Shown one piece after another: positions 49,901-58,537 of a stretch of DNA of 64,000 bases. How positions within the stretch are numbered: the first letter of the stretch is position 1; every line of letters starts with the position of its first letter. The position numbers were made by a program, and so were the translations under genes. The notes under the pieces are model-generated. The model was not told where the DNA came from. It saw only the letters and a list, made by a program, of their open reading frames with translations, and made no database searches. This stretch comes from Cardinalis cardinalis (taxonomy: Eukaryota; Chordata; Aves; Passeriformes; Cardinalidae): contig JACDOX010000008.1 in the NCBI GenBank assembly GCA_014549065.1, forward strand, positions 5,196,997 through 5,260,996, in the 5' to 3' direction.

Positions 49901-52900
49901 CTTTCTCACCCCTACTGGTGTTTTCCCATCAAGTTCAATCAGGGCAAATGTGAAGGTCTCTTCTGCAGCTTCTTCACTGTTTGGCTCATCTCAACTGTGC
50001 CTGCTACCAGCTACTTCAGCTTCCAGAGCTGATGTAGCAATTTTTACTGCTTTTTCCAAAGTGCATTTTAACACCACCATTTAGGTTGAATGCAATTGAT
50101 CATAATTGCTCCTAAAAAGCATTCCATTCAGTTTTGGCACAAGCAACTGCTAAAGAGGAGTCGGTGTCCTTTCCTTTCTTTGGCTTTTTGGGAGATCCTG
50201 GTGGTGGTGTGGTAGGGGGTTCTGCTGGTCAAACAGGATTCTTGAGGATGAGCTGGGAAGAGTACAGCAGAGCTAACAGGACACATCTCTAACAACCCAT
50301 GGATAGCAGGTTTTGATGACTGCAGTATGTGTGTGTGCTGGCACAGGGGTTACCCTCAGCTCCTTTGCCACAAATGTCTGTGCAGAGCAGGGGTGCTGAC
50401 AGACAGGCACTAGGCTGCTGCCAAGTCTAATTGGAAGGTGCAGTAGTCACACACCATGTGCTTGCAGAAGTGTCTGCTTTCTCCTTCCTGTGTCCTCTTT
50501 GTGCTATAGAGACAGCTTTTCCAAAAACAAACTCCAGGCAGGTTCTCATCTGGCATCTCTTCNCATCCTTCCAGCGAAGGCCACAAGGCCTTCACTCAGG
50601 CAGCACTCTCTCATGTGTGAATCTGCAGTAAATTCCTCCCCAGTGCCAAGCATACAGGTAGCACAAATATTAGCATTCATTGCAGTATGCTGTTATTTAT
50701 TTTGTTGTTTTATCTACTGCTTTATATTGCTTGTGGCCTTTTCTTTTAATGGATTTGTCTGACATGCTGCAAATCTCCTTTGGAGTTGGCCAGAGGTTCG
50801 GCTGCATGCTTGCAATACAAAAGGGGTCTCNAATCAGCTCTCATTAGTTAATACCAGGTGTTGGTGACAGAGTGAAGGAGTGCTCCAAAAGAATCCAGAT
50901 GTTAGTGGGATAACTACAGCAAGGAGGTTTCTGACCAGTTTATGAAAGGCAAAGTAGACCCTTGNAGCTCAAGTACGTCTCAACAGCTATCTAGCCTTTG
51001 TGTAAACTCCCCAAAATAAGCTAAAACTNGTGGAATAGAATCATTAAGGTTGGAAAATACCCCAAAGATCATGAAGTGCAGCCTTTGAACAAACACTACC
51101 ATGTCAATTAAATCACAGCACTAAGTGCCACCTCCGTTCATTTCTTGAACACTTCCAGGGCTGGTGACTCCACTGTCTCCCTGGGCAGCCCATTCCATTG
51201 CTTAACCACTCTTTACTGAAAAAGAAATTATTCCTGATGTCCAACCTGAACCTCTGCCGGTATAGCTTGAGGCCATTTCTTCTCATTCTGTCACTGGCTG
51301 CCTTGGAGAAGATGCTGACCCCCACCTGGCTACATCATCCTTTCAGACAGTTGTAGAGTGATAAGATTTCCTCTGAGCCTCCTTTTCTCCAGGCTGAACA
51401 ATCCCAGCTCCTTCAGGTGCTCCTTGTCTGAGTAACTTTGTAGACTCATCACCATTTTCATTGCCCTTCTCTGGACATGCTCCAACATTTCAGTTTCTTT
51501 CTTGCAGTGAGGGGCTCAAAACCAGACACAGGACTCAAAGTGTGGCCTCACCAGTGCCAAGTACAGGGGGACAATCACTGCCCTGCTCCTGCTGGCCATG
51601 CTGTTGCTGATACAGGCCAGGATGCCATTGGCCTTCTTGGCTACCTCAGCACACTCTGGCTCATGTTCAGCTACTGCAGACCAGCTCTCTCAGGTCCTTT
51701 TCTGCCAGGCAGCTTTNCAGTCACTCNTCCCNCAGCCNNAAGCACTGCCTGGGGTTGTTGTGACCCAAGTGCAGGATCTGGCACTTGACCTTGCTGAACC
51801 TCTTACCACTGGCCTTGACTCNTTGATCCAGCCTGTCCAGATCCCTCTGCAGAGTCTTCCTGCCCTCCAGCAGATCAGCACTTCCACCCAGCTTAGTGTC
51901 ATATATGAACTGGCTGATGCTGCACTTGATCCCCTCATCAATAAATAATCATCAATCAACAATAAAGATGTTAAACAGGGCTGACCCTGGGGCCACCACT
52001 GGTGACTGACTGCCAGGATGTTACTCTATTCACCACCACTCTCTCAGCCCAGCCATTTTGATAGTTTTTAACCCATCAAAGAGTGCACCTCTCCAAACGA
52101 GGGGCTGCCACCTTCTTCGGGAGAAGGCCATGGGAGACAGTATTGAAGGCTTTGCTGAAGTCCAGGTAGACTTAATCCACAGCCTTTCCCTNATCCACCA
52201 GGCATGTCACCTGGTCATAAAAGGAGATCAGGTTGGTCAGGGAGGATGTGCTTTTCCTATACCCATGCTAGCTGGGCCTGATCACTTGGTTGTTCTGTAC
52301 ATGCTGTGTAATGGTAGCCAAGATGATGTGTTCCATAAATGTGCTAAATGGGAAACCTGTGCTTGAAGTGAGCAAAGGATTGGCCATTTCCTTATTCCCC
52401 ATCANCACCTAAAGTTTGCAGTTGTGTTTAGGCACAAACTTGCTGATATAAAAATTTANAACAGCAAGTTCAAATTTAAGGGCTTTCTGGAATCTAGCTG
52501 GTGTTCAGAGTTCATGAGAACATTGTGCTTGGCCTTCACAACTCCAAAAAAATCTCAAGCCTGTCACAAAATATCAAGATGAGTAAAATACTAGTGGAAT
52601 TAGGAATGGATGTTTAACCACCGATTCTCTTCTTGATTCATATACACAAATCATAGGAAAGAACCAAGGTTTTCTGCTAAAAAGAAACATTCTTAACAGA
52701 GAAGGTAATTCCTGGGATCTACCACATGCCTTATGCAAGTCAGATGTTATTTTTTTATCATTCAGGTTTTTTCCCACATTTTTCTTGAGTGTTCCCAATG
52801 TTCTGCTTATCTGGCAGCCATGCCCTCCTCAGGGTCACTGTGCTTTGACTGCGAGGGGGAAGAGAGACCTGAGATCACATTGCAGCACATTGATTTGGAG

Positions 52901-55900
52901 CAGGTGCAGCTTTGAGATGGTTTCTGCTATCTCAGCCACCTCCTACATTCCCGTCTGGATTGCAAATTTTATTTTTTCCTCCCCCTTTCCCCTCTTGTCA
53001 GGTATAATTTACTAAGCCTGTCCTTCTTCTCTTTCCAAAGGTAAAGCNTGTGGAAGGAAAATAGCCAAGAGATGCTGAACCTTATCAGGATTTACTTCCC
53101 TGCACTTAAGCTGTCAGCTGTCAGGGGTGGGATTTCCTGTTGGTTTCACTTAATTTTAAAAGAATTTTTTTGTGATTTATCTCATTGGTTCCTTTTTTTT
53201 CCCCTAGAAGGGACAACATTTCCCCCTTTTAAATGTACTGTTTGTTCTTCTTTATATCATATAATGGTTGTGGCAAGTGGAATAGTTATGTTGTGTGAAG
53301 TGTAACTCTCATGACAGAAGACCATGTACAGACGGTGTGCTCAGGGAAGCTGGACAGCCCCCAGGACCACTGCATATTTCCCCCACTATGGAGGACATGT
53401 GATTCAGGTGCATAAAACACAAATAAGGGTCTGCTTTTTTCTCATGACAAGATGCAAGCAGATCCCATTGCTTCTGTTGCCTTGGTTCAAGAGCTGGGAA
53501 ACAACGGTCATGGGGACATTTGATAGCAAACCCACTCTGCTTGCAGGAGTCTTGTAAGGGATTTGTTTGCTTCCTGGAGATGAAATCCACTGCACTTAGA
53601 AAAGCAGGTTCTTGTGTCACTTTCCATGTTNGACTGACATTTCCCAATGTGCACCCATTGTCACAGGGGAGTATCAGTACAGCCAGCACTCATCAGCAGC
53701 ATGCTGTGTGAGGGACTGAGTGANTGGTCAGCTCAAAAAGCCAGCTTGCCAGGGCTCCCTCACACATGTCAGTCAGTCCCTGTGTCCACTTGCAGCTGGC
53801 ACTGCAGTGGCCTGAGATTGCAGCTCAGTGCTCAGAAAGAGCTGGCAAGGCTGCAGGGGAGACCAGGGGGACATGTGATGCCTGNCAATTGCTGGCCAAA
53901 TCTTTAAAGACTTTTTTTCCTGCCTTTTATCTGGTTTTATAAGCTACCTTTTTTAATGGTTTAATAGATCACTTGGGCAGTTTTGTTAGGTGATTGTTTT
54001 AAATCCTTGAGTTTGCAATGTAACTCTCTAAAGGATTGCTGGAGCAGGGAGCTGTGAGACTGAGGCATACTTTGGAAGTGNTACATGGCAATGGCTGGGA
54101 GTGCCTACACCACCCAGAAGAAATGGTCCTCCTGCTCTTGTGCAGATGGGGCACAGGAACTTCNCATGGCACTTGTAAAGAAGTGTTGCAGTGATAATTC
54201 TGGACAGACTGCTCACAGTGCAAGAGACTAAAATGTCTGGAGCTGCATTGTTAAAAGTTANACAGGTAGTGCATTTACTTTTTCTATTTAGGGAACCAGC
54301 AGTAGTGAGCTCATCACCTTGAAAAAAAAAANACTTAAACAATGGAGAATTATCTCAGTATAAGGATGGAAAAGCTCAAACTTCTTATGAGCACTGTCGN
54401 GTAATGTCAGGGAGATTGTGCATGTTTATAGAGTGCATTCCACTGGGAAATTTCAGTCTTTAATGTGGGTGTCCTTTCTTTCCACCACGTGGTAAAAAGG
54501 TGGAAAAAAATCCAGCTGCTCAGTAAAATAAGAAGTGAGAGACCAGTGTGTTGCAATGATCCAAAGTGAGCTAAAAATCCATAACAGAGAAGGACAAGAC
54601 AATTTGCTCATGTTGCACAGAGCAACTAAATCCAAGGCCACACCTCTGCCTGTTGCTCAGGCTTCCACAGAAGAATATGATCAGTTGTTAGATCTCCAGT
54701 AGCCTTCAAGGTACCTGTGGAATGAGGAGCTGCGAAACACTAGCTGTAGGTTCTCCCTAGGAAGTTGCAGATTCTAGAATGCATAAGAGAAAATAGCTTA
54801 GTGGCAAAAAACAGTCGGCTACAGATCATAACAAATGTTCCAGCCACTGGCTTTTCCCATTCTGCTGCTGCATTTTGTGTGTAAATGGGCTGGACACACA
54901 CCACAGCCACAATTTTAGCAGTAATCTTCATGGTGCAGTCTCAGTAGGAATTTTCAGTGTAGCAATGCAAGTTGTCCTGTACTGTTGCAAATTGGAAGGC
55001 AGTCTTTGCTGATCTGAGCAACGGGCTCAGATTTCCAGTAGGTGCTTCAGAAATGCAGTGCTGTAAAATAAATTACTAGTGTATCATTCATGCCTTCAGT
55101 CTAGGGATTGTTGAAAGCAGGCCCTTTGAATTCTTACAATTAAAAAGTAAAGTTTGCTTCTGAAGCTATCATGTCTCCTATGCCTAACCTTCTTTCTTCA
55201 TTAGCATTCACAGCCAAAGAATTGTTATTCCCTGTTTGATTATATCTGTGGTGATCAGCTGAAAGGTAGCACTGTTGTTGTTTAGTGATTCCAAGATGTG
55301 AAAAGCTGAGAAAATGCTTCATACCAATTAGCTAACTGTGGTGGCAGCAGAGCTGTGGCTGTGCAATAGTCCTGTTTCAGGGAAGGGCTTCAGTTAAGAA
55401 GGCAGCTTGTGGTNTATTTCATCTCAGGATCAAAGCAATTTTTTCTCCTTCTGACCACCAGTTACTGAGTTTATACTGTTTTAAGGTCAAATACATGAAG
55501 TTCTCTTGACATGAGCAAGAATGATAGTTGTTGCTGGCATACAGGTGGGTCGTATGGCCAGCCTCATGTGTTGTCCTTTGCTTCTGTCTGTGTGGCAATG
55601 AAAACTGGAAGTTATTTTCCAAAAATGTTATCATCATGTTTCAGACCAGACAGAGTTGTCTGACCAGAAAGAAATCATTTGGAGCCCAAAGACAGTAAAA
55701 AAATTAATCACATCTAGAAAAATGTTAATATAAATATCCCTGTCACCCACCATGTTGGTTCAGCCGCAGCGCCTTCCTGCCCACCTCAGCACCTGTCCCA
55801 CCAGCACCCTGCATGTACTGGCTGCTGTAAAGAGGACCATTAAGAGGATGAAGGCTCTGGGGACCCCTCAGGCCCTTTACTGTTGATGGGCTACAAGGTG

Positions 55901-57766
55901 CCCATCAGTCTCCTCATGGTCCTGGAAAAGCACCAGTTAGGTGGGGTTTGTTTACCAAGTATTACAAAGAATTTATTAGGAGGATGTGGAGTCTCCTTGG
56001 AAACCTTAAGATGTAGCAGTACAGGCAAACTGGTTGAGGTGTGGTTGGCTTTAAATCAACAGTCTTGAGTTTATGCTAGTTGAAGTATTTAAGAGAGAAT
56101 ACAAACCTTTTTCATGATCATATCCATGATGTGCATTTTTTTCCCTCTTCTTGTCTTAGGGCATACTTGGCTCATTCTGTCCTGCATAAATAGAACAAAT
56201 GTCCCACAGCTGGATATCAAATCTCATGGAANTGCTGTACATGAGGAGTATGAAACTGTGCCCTACCATGTGTTTTTTCTGAAGCAAGAAGGGTGACAGT
56301 TGCTAAATAGCTTTATATGAACAATTCTATTGCAAAATCTTGTGCTGTCCTTTGGATAGTGCTGCACAAATGAGGATCTGCCAAGACTAAAAGCAAGTAT
56401 GGAAATTAACCAGTACAAATNGTTCCATGCCAGGATATAGCTCAAAGAATACATTTATGCTGTGTCAAAGAAAAACCAGTGGCCCTCATAGGACTAAAAC
56501 AAATAGGGTAAGAAAGCTGAATTAAGCACTTCTTCTGTNTATAGACAGGTCATTGTTAATTACCTGTGATGGTGAAGATAAGGGAATTCTGCTTGCCTTT
56601 TTAACACACTGAAANAAGCTATGTGACTTCTGTCTGGTTTGGTTCTTCTAAAATTTCATGTACAATGGCTTTAGGGCTGGAGAGAATATTTTACATTNTA
56701 TAATTCACTATAGATAAAACTGCTCATTGACTCTATAAAAGTGCTTCCTTTGGCAAAGTCCAAGAGAAAGGTCCAAGGTGCCTGTTTTTCTCTTGGGCCC
56801 TTTAGTGTGTTCTCAGTCATTATTTGGTCAAAGTATTTTGATTTTATTTTCCTGGTGTTTGGGATAATATCTTTTGTAAATCCAGGGATAACTAGGAGAA
56901 AAGCTGAATGTGTTAAGGGATTCTCAGCAGGAAAGTAAAGCTTAGCAAGGAAATTAGAAAAGGGTATGTATTAAGTTCTGCTGCAATGAAACACCACTTT
57001 TTAAATTTGAAGATNCACATAGTAAGTGCTCTCAGAGCAAACCAGTAACAGCAGTTTGACTTAAGAGAAGACCCTGAGAGACTGATCCAATGTAACTTTA
57101 TACATAGGATGTAGCCATCCACATCGGAGCTAGTCATGTAACTTCCCTGCGTAGCCATCACAGACATGGGCTTCTTCAGGACGTTAACATGTTGGCTTAC
57201 TTAAGTGCATGTCTAAAGTGGAGATGAAATGTGTGCAAGTATCAGTTCCCCTCCGTGAACAGAAAGGGAGTGCTGAGTGATTGTTCAAGTATCTGTAGCT
57301 GGTAAAATGAAACCTAATCTATGAGACANTTTCTGGTGTTTATTTCTTCTTTCCAGGGTAGGCACTTTCTTATAATCTGGGGACTTCAGAGAGTTGCAAT
57401 CTTTGCAGAGTAATCCTCATGAGTGAGTAATGTGTGCCAGCCTTTGGGGTGAGGGCTGTCTCTCTGTTTTGTGTTCATATAGCTCCAGGTACAGCAGGGT
57501 CCTGCCCCAGGATGGACCTCGTGTACACCACCACAACACAGATAATCAATAACAGCAGACTTAATTAGAACTCTGATCAGTCTCTCTTCCTTCCAATTCT
57601 CCGTGTTTTAAGTTCCTGTGATGTTTAAATGAGGTTTGATAACAATTCTCTGTCTCTCATTCCCTCTATCCCACAGGAGCACATTTACAAGCTGATGAAG
57701 AGTGACAGCTATGCGCGCTTTCTGCGTTCGAACGCTTACCAGGACTTACTGCTGGCAAAGAAGAAG
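10437..57766 (+). CDS. RGS6: RGS6, partial gene: 13 internal coding exons (DEP-DHEX-GGL-RGS)
   Basis: Regulator of G-protein signalling 6, an R7-family GTPase-activating protein for G-alpha-i/o. From family knowledge it works as an obligate dimer with G-beta-5 (through GGL), with the DEP/DHEX part binding R7BP-type membrane anchors. The 13 exons join in one frame over 1184 nt, all with AG/GT borders and matching phases. Successive intron phases are 1,0,1,0,2,0,0,0,2,2,2,0,0. Domain order is DEP (exons 1-3), DHEX (3-6), linker (7-8), GGL (9-10), RGS (11-13). RGS6 rather than its paralogue RGS7 is indicated by linker peptides such as [24 protein letters not shown] and RKTTKED, which I recall as RGS6-specific. 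The start codon, N-terminal DEP part and C-terminal exon(s) were not found, so the gene is cut by both window edges rather than broken. Two n bases fall in coding sequence. Confidence 0.96.
10488..11892 (+). other. RGS6: RGS6 intron (1405 bp)
   Basis: A GGATGTGGT duplication lies near 10784-10803. An open frame starting at an ATG at 11646 runs in frame into the next exon. No RNA gene or mobile element was recognised. Confidence 0.85.
11893..11999 (+). CDS. RGS6: RGS6 exon 2 of window: C-terminal DEP
   Basis: 107 nt, acceptor after TTTCACAG. It completes a Gly codon, then reads [23 protein letters not shown] and [10 protein letters not shown], the end of DEP. The base at 11938 is n, so residue 15 after the split codon is Ile, Val, Leu or Phe. 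The donor that keeps the frame is gttggt at 12000. A better-looking gtgagc lies four bases further on but would shift the frame. Ending at the CAG (Gln) codon gives phase 0 and fits the next exon. Confidence 0.96.
12000..14290 (+). other. RGS6: RGS6 intron (2291 bp)
   Basis: Begins with overlapping donors gttg/gtgagc. Holds pyrimidine-rich stretches (12700-13500) and an A-run followed by TA dinucleotides at 13914-13944. No coding exon or mobile element seen. Confidence 0.85.
13914..13946. repeat. (A)n(TA)n microsatellite
   Basis: About fourteen A followed by about eight TA units. A simple repeat, likely length-polymorphic. Confidence 0.9.
14291..14342 (+). CDS. RGS6: RGS6 exon 3 of window: DEP-DHEX junction
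   Basis: 52 nt between TTTTTCTTAG and the donor gtgaga. Reads [17 protein letters not shown] and leaves one G (phase 1). The [14 protein letters not shown] signature is characteristic of R7-family RGS proteins (RGS6/7/9/11) and starts the DHEX extension after DEP. Confidence 0.96.
14343..16765 (+). other. RGS6: RGS6 intron (2423 bp)
   Basis: AT-rich sequence with several single n bases. No exon, RNA gene or recognisable repeat family was seen. A 170-codon open frame at 16152-16664 has no family resemblance. Confidence 0.85.
16766..16830 (+). CDS. RGS6: RGS6 exon 4 of window: DHEX
   Basis: 65 nt between CCCTTTAG and the donor gtaggt. With the carried G it reads [20 protein letters not shown] then EA (phase 0). 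This [10 protein letters not shown]...LADYE block is the highly conserved helical extension of R7 RGS proteins that packs on DEP and G-beta-5. Confidence 0.96.
16831..19749 (+). other. RGS6: RGS6 intron (2919 bp)
   Basis: AT-rich, with a TATATAT stretch near 17570-17590 and a 13-base A run near 19641-19653 followed by GAATAAAG. No exon or mobile element recognised. Confidence 0.85.
19750..19826 (+). CDS. RGS6: RGS6 exon 5 of window: DHEX
   Basis: 77 nt between CTTTTGTCAG and the strong donor gtgagt. Reads [18 protein letters not shown] then MQAEAQV, leaving AA (phase 2). It is a nearly invariant helical segment of the family, rich in Arg, Lys and aromatics. Confidence 0.97.
19827..22706 (+). 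other. RGS6: RGS6 intron (2880 bp)
   Basis: Contains a moderately GC-rich stretch (about 21360-22420) with several overlapping short open frames on both strands, none resembling a known family. No mobile element recognised. Confidence 0.85.
22707..22788 (+). CDS. RGS6: RGS6 exon 6 of window: DHEX end
   Basis: 82 nt after TTGTTTTTAG. Completes a Lys codon, then reads [16 protein letters not shown] and [11 protein letters not shown] (phase 0). The donor gtaaaa is weak at positions +5/+6. [15 protein letters not shown] is shared by RGS6 and RGS7; IDRKKDKTE is the RGS6-like form as I recall it. Confidence 0.97.
22789..23294 (+). other. RGS6: RGS6 intron (506 bp)
   Basis: The shortest intron in the window. 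Nothing but intronic sequence seen. Confidence 0.9.
23295..23369 (+). CDS. RGS6: RGS6 exon 7 of window: linker before GGL
   Basis: 75 nt, exactly 25 codons, phase 0 on both sides, between TCTTTTCAG and gtcagt. Reads [17 protein letters not shown] then KNPQKVKK. The n at 23342 is the third base of an Arg codon (CGN), so it is silent. The KCRR and NPQKVKK peptides point to RGS6; RGS7 has a different sequence here. Being a multiple of three with symmetrical phase, it could be skipped without a frameshift. Confidence 0.96.
23827..24105 (-). mobile_element. CR1 LINE 3' fragment (minus orientation)
   Basis: Read on the plus strand it starts with TTCATAGAATCA (reverse of the CR1 terminal repeat). 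It continues with TTTGGGCAGCCTTGTTCCAG, TTTTTTCCTAATATCTAA and a GCTTCAGGCTGTTTCTTCTT motif, in the usual CR1 order. About 280 bases of a 5'-truncated, diverged copy. The proximal part carries a perfect 19-bp tandem duplication (23836-23873). Confidence 0.88.
23836..23873. repeat. Perfect 19-bp tandem duplication inside CR1
   Basis: CAATTAGATTGAAGAAAAC occurs twice back to back. It lies just inside the 3' end of the CR1 copy and disrupts the usual spacing there. Confidence 0.9.
24728..24826 (+). CDS. RGS6: RGS6 exon 8 of window: linker into GGL
   Basis: 99 nt, 33 codons, phase 0 on both sides, between TTCCTCACAG and the strong donor gtaagt. Reads [18 protein letters not shown] then [15 protein letters not shown]. 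The TEESQ...QSPVH and RKTTKED peptides identify RGS6. Like exon 7 it is a symmetrical cassette that could be skipped in frame, though loss would remove the lead-in to GGL. Confidence 0.97.
24827..25869 (+). other. RGS6: RGS6 intron (1043 bp)
   Basis: Contains a perfect 12-bp-stem inverted repeat at 25052-25082. No other feature recognised. Confidence 0.9.
25052..25082. repeat. Perfect inverted repeat, 12-bp arms, 7-base loop
   Basis: TTATTGTCTGTG, loop GACCAGA, then CACAGACAATAA. The arms pair perfectly. Could fold as a hairpin in the pre-mRNA or as a cruciform. Confidence 0.85.
25870..25931 (+). CDS. RGS6: RGS6 exon 9 of window: GGL domain, first half
   Basis: 62 nt between TCTCTCCTCAG and the strong donor gtgagt. 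Reads [20 protein letters not shown] and leaves AG (phase 2). This is the N-terminal helix of the G-gamma-like domain, which forms a coiled coil with G-beta-5. The long overlapping open frame at 25557-26114 is in another frame and is not the product. Confidence 0.96.
27244..27465 (-). mobile_element. CR1 LINE 3' fragment (minus orientation)
   Basis: Plus-strand reading ACAGAATGACAGAATCA, then GTTGGAGGGGACCCACCAGGA-like, TTCTTGAACTCTGGCAGGA-like and TTCCAGAGCCCAGACACCCT segments, ending near GTGAAGAACATT. This matches the 3' UTR order of an older CR1 subfamily in reverse complement. Confidence 0.85.
30170..30225. repeat. A-rich tract with ACC/CCC interruptions
   Basis: Low-complexity A/C sequence about 75-130 bases upstream of the next exon. 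No retroelement body was recognised beside it. Confidence 0.6.
30302..30412 (+). CDS. RGS6: RGS6 exon 10 of window: GGL domain, second half
   Basis: 111 nt after TTCCCTGCCAG. Completes a Ser codon, then reads [20 protein letters not shown] and [16 protein letters not shown], leaving AG (phase 2). SNPW corresponds to the NPF motif of G-gamma subunits. In R7 proteins the Trp contributes to specific pairing with G-beta-5. Donor gtaaaa. Confidence 0.97.
30413..33712 (+). other. RGS6: RGS6 intron (3300 bp)
   Basis: Holds a C11-A13 homopolymer junction (31030-31053) and a somewhat GC-rich patch at 32080-32520. No exon or mobile element recognised. An open frame from an ATG at 33657 enters the next exon in frame. 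Confidence 0.85.
31030..31053. repeat. C11-A13 homopolymer junction
   Basis: Eleven C immediately followed by thirteen A. The length is probably uncertain in the assembly. Confidence 0.9.
33713..33838 (+). CDS. RGS6: RGS6 exon 11 of window: RGS box start
   Basis: 126 nt after CTCTCCAAACAG, donor gtgaaa. Completes a Ser codon, then reads [36 protein letters not shown] and SSENL, leaving AG (phase 2). It starts the RGS domain. The Glu-Asn pair in SSENL matches the RGS-family asparagine that touches the G-alpha switch regions and stabilises the transition state. Confidence 0.97.
36224..36263. repeat. 20-bp tandem duplication
   Basis: TGTTGAATTTAAGGCAGATA followed by a near-identical copy ending in C instead of A. 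Two units with period 20. Confidence 0.9.
36500..36572 (+). mobile_element. Possible degraded CR1 3' end
   Basis: AGACTCGATGAGCTCCCAG, then CACCTTCCAGCTG and TCTGTGTTCTA, resemble the CR1 sense 3' end (…GATGATCTCC…CTTCCA…TTCTGTGATTCTA). The match is short and diverged, so this is uncertain. Confidence 0.4.
37410..37439. repeat. Edge of a GC-rich 20-bp minisatellite (possible)
   Basis: GCCGGGATGG occurs at 37410 and again at 37430, separated by CGCGGGCAGT, directly against the gap. A related GCAGTGCC occurs at 37386 and 37425 (39 apart, about two periods). This suggests the gap may be an unassembled tandem array. Confidence 0.5.
37440..38019. other. Assembly gap (580 N)
   Basis: Continuous run of N. 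The true length and content are unknown. Long open frames that cross it are artefacts of translating N. Confidence 0.99.
38030..38046. repeat. Short GC inverted repeat next to gap
   Basis: GCTGCC, CCGC loop, GGCAGC: a 6-bp perfect GC-rich stem ten bases after the gap, which may contribute to the sequencing failure. Confidence 0.6.
38134..38153 (+). other. Putative G-quadruplex motif
   Basis: Four G runs of three or four (38134-38136, 38141-38143, 38146-38149, 38151-38153) with loops of 4, 2 and 1 bases fit the canonical G3+N1-7 pattern. It lies in the CpG-rich island on the plus strand. Confidence 0.6.
41099..41131 (+). repeat. Inverted repeat followed by AATAAATAAA
   Basis: CTGAAAGAG, loop CATAT, CTCTTTCAG (perfect 9-bp arms, 41099-41121), then within two bases AATAAATAAA, which contains two overlapping poly(A) signals. 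Located about 750 bases before the next RGS6 exon. Confidence 0.6.
41875..42061 (+). CDS. RGS6: RGS6 exon 12 of window: RGS box core
   Basis: 187 nt, the largest exon seen, after CTAGTACAG, donor gttagt. Completes an Arg codon, then reads [59 protein letters not shown] and DAQ (phase 0). FWLAV and INLDS are RGS-box hallmarks. The segment forms the G-alpha-contacting helical bundle. PGAQS differs from the PGAPS I recall in mammalian RGS6 and RGS7. An upstream AG five bases earlier would shift the frame if used. Confidence 0.97.
46002..46255 (-). mobile_element. CR1 LINE 3' fragment (minus orientation)
   Basis: Plus-strand reading ACATAGAATAATTTGGGACA, then TTCATCTAGTCCAGCTCCCC, CTTGACCTTGAACGTTTCCAG, CCACCTCTCTGG and TTTCTTCCTTAAATCTAATCT follows the CR1 3' end in reverse complement. 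About 250 bases, 5'-truncated and diverged. Confidence 0.9.
49630..49760 (+). other. Unassigned GC-rich, CpG-containing patch
   Basis: Roughly 130 bases with at least four CpG in AT-rich intron. The plus frame from 49593 reads through it ([20 protein letters not shown] is the central peptide) to a stop at about 49790. I do not recognise the peptide. GTAAGT occurs at 49630, upstream of the patch. It might be a lineage exon, a regulatory element or chance. Confidence 0.25.
51034..52345 (-). mobile_element. CR1 LINE, about 1.3 kb, with decayed ORF2 3' part
   Basis: Minus-strand element. The plus strand begins with AATAGAATCATTAAGGTTGG (reverse of the 3' terminus), continues through TCCCTGGGCAGCCCATTCCA, TCTCCAGGCTGAACAATCCC and CCCTTCTCTGGACATGCTCC, and extends to about 52345, where homology fades. 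This spans the 3' UTR and the C-terminal part of ORF2 (endonuclease/reverse transcriptase). Minus-strand translations such as [19 protein letters not shown] and [11 protein letters not shown] match the familiar CR1 ORF2 C-terminus. It is 5'-truncated, frame-broken and holds a cluster of n bases at 51718-51740. Confidence 0.93.
51113..52345 (-). pseudogene. CR1 ORF2 C-terminal remnant
   Basis: Coding remnant within the CR1 copy. Open minus-strand pieces at 51113-51325 and 51690-51962 carry the ORF2 tail and a segment preceding it, interrupted by stops, shifts and n bases. The reverse-transcriptase catalytic core and the endonuclease are absent. Not expected to be functional. Confidence 0.8.
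57677..57766 (+). CDS. RGS6: RGS6 exon 13 of window: RGS box end
   Basis: 90 nt, 30 codons, phase 0 on both sides, after CTATCCCACAG. Reads [20 protein letters not shown] then [10 protein letters not shown]. This closes the RGS domain; the LMKSDSYxRFLRS stretch holds the C-terminal G-alpha contacts of the fold. The donor gtatct is weak. Read-through would add 14 codons ([14 protein letters not shown]) before a TGA at 57809-57811. Confidence 0.97.
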
Positions 57767-58537
57767 GTATCTGTTGGAAAGGACATGCTTGCATCTCTTA
57801 GCACGTCTTGATTCTCGCCTGCTGCTTGCTGCTAGTGTGAAAATGAAAATATTGTTTGCTTTTTTTTCCNTTAAGAAGGGAATGAACACTTTTATCTTCT
57901 TCACTGGGGGCATGGCATCCATGTGCACAGCCTCAGCATGAGTTTTGGGGAAAACATGGTGACCTGAGTTAAAAGTAGTGTGGGAAGGCGTTTGTCTTGC
58001 ACAGCTGTCTCCCAAACTCAGTGTANGCAATATAAATTGTATTACCTCCTTCTCATGGAAAAGATGGTATGTGATTTGAGAAGCAGAACCCATCAATCTG
58101 TTCATTACTGGTGCAAAATTCACCTATAAAGGTTTTTACCTCCCTAGTCTCACCATGTGATATTCCCTTTGGATGCCTTACCTGCAGCAATTCCCATACT
58201 CCTTTTCCATGCTTTTGTCTCCCCAGAGATGCTTCCTTTTCCTCAGAGACAGGAAATAATTGCAATGCATGTAGTAATCAAAAATTCCAGCCACATTGTC
58301 TCACAGGAAATCTGAGTTTGAGCTCTTCTTAGCCTTTTTGGTATCTGCATGAGCTCTGCCAGCACCATGATTCTGTCAGAAGCCTCCAGATCAGGGTAGC
58401 AAAGGAATAGTTATGTGAGGTTACAACTCCTGTCCTCGAGTCCCCTCGTTCTAAGGGGTCTAGGAGATAAGCTACTGATTTCTGTGTTTGTGGCTGTGCT
58501 CAAATGCTTCCTGCAACTCCTNATTAATTCCCATAGC

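Larger units (their letters stand above)
42062..57676 (+). other. RGS6: RGS6 intron (15.6 kb) inside the RGS box
   Basis: The largest complete intron in the window. It holds two minus-strand CR1 copies (46002-46255 and 51034-52345), a C-rich patch (44740-45150), a CpG-containing patch (49630-49760) and another GC-rich patch near 55744-55910. No further exon was recognised; several hundred-codon open frames lack family resemblance or splice context. Confidence 0.85.
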
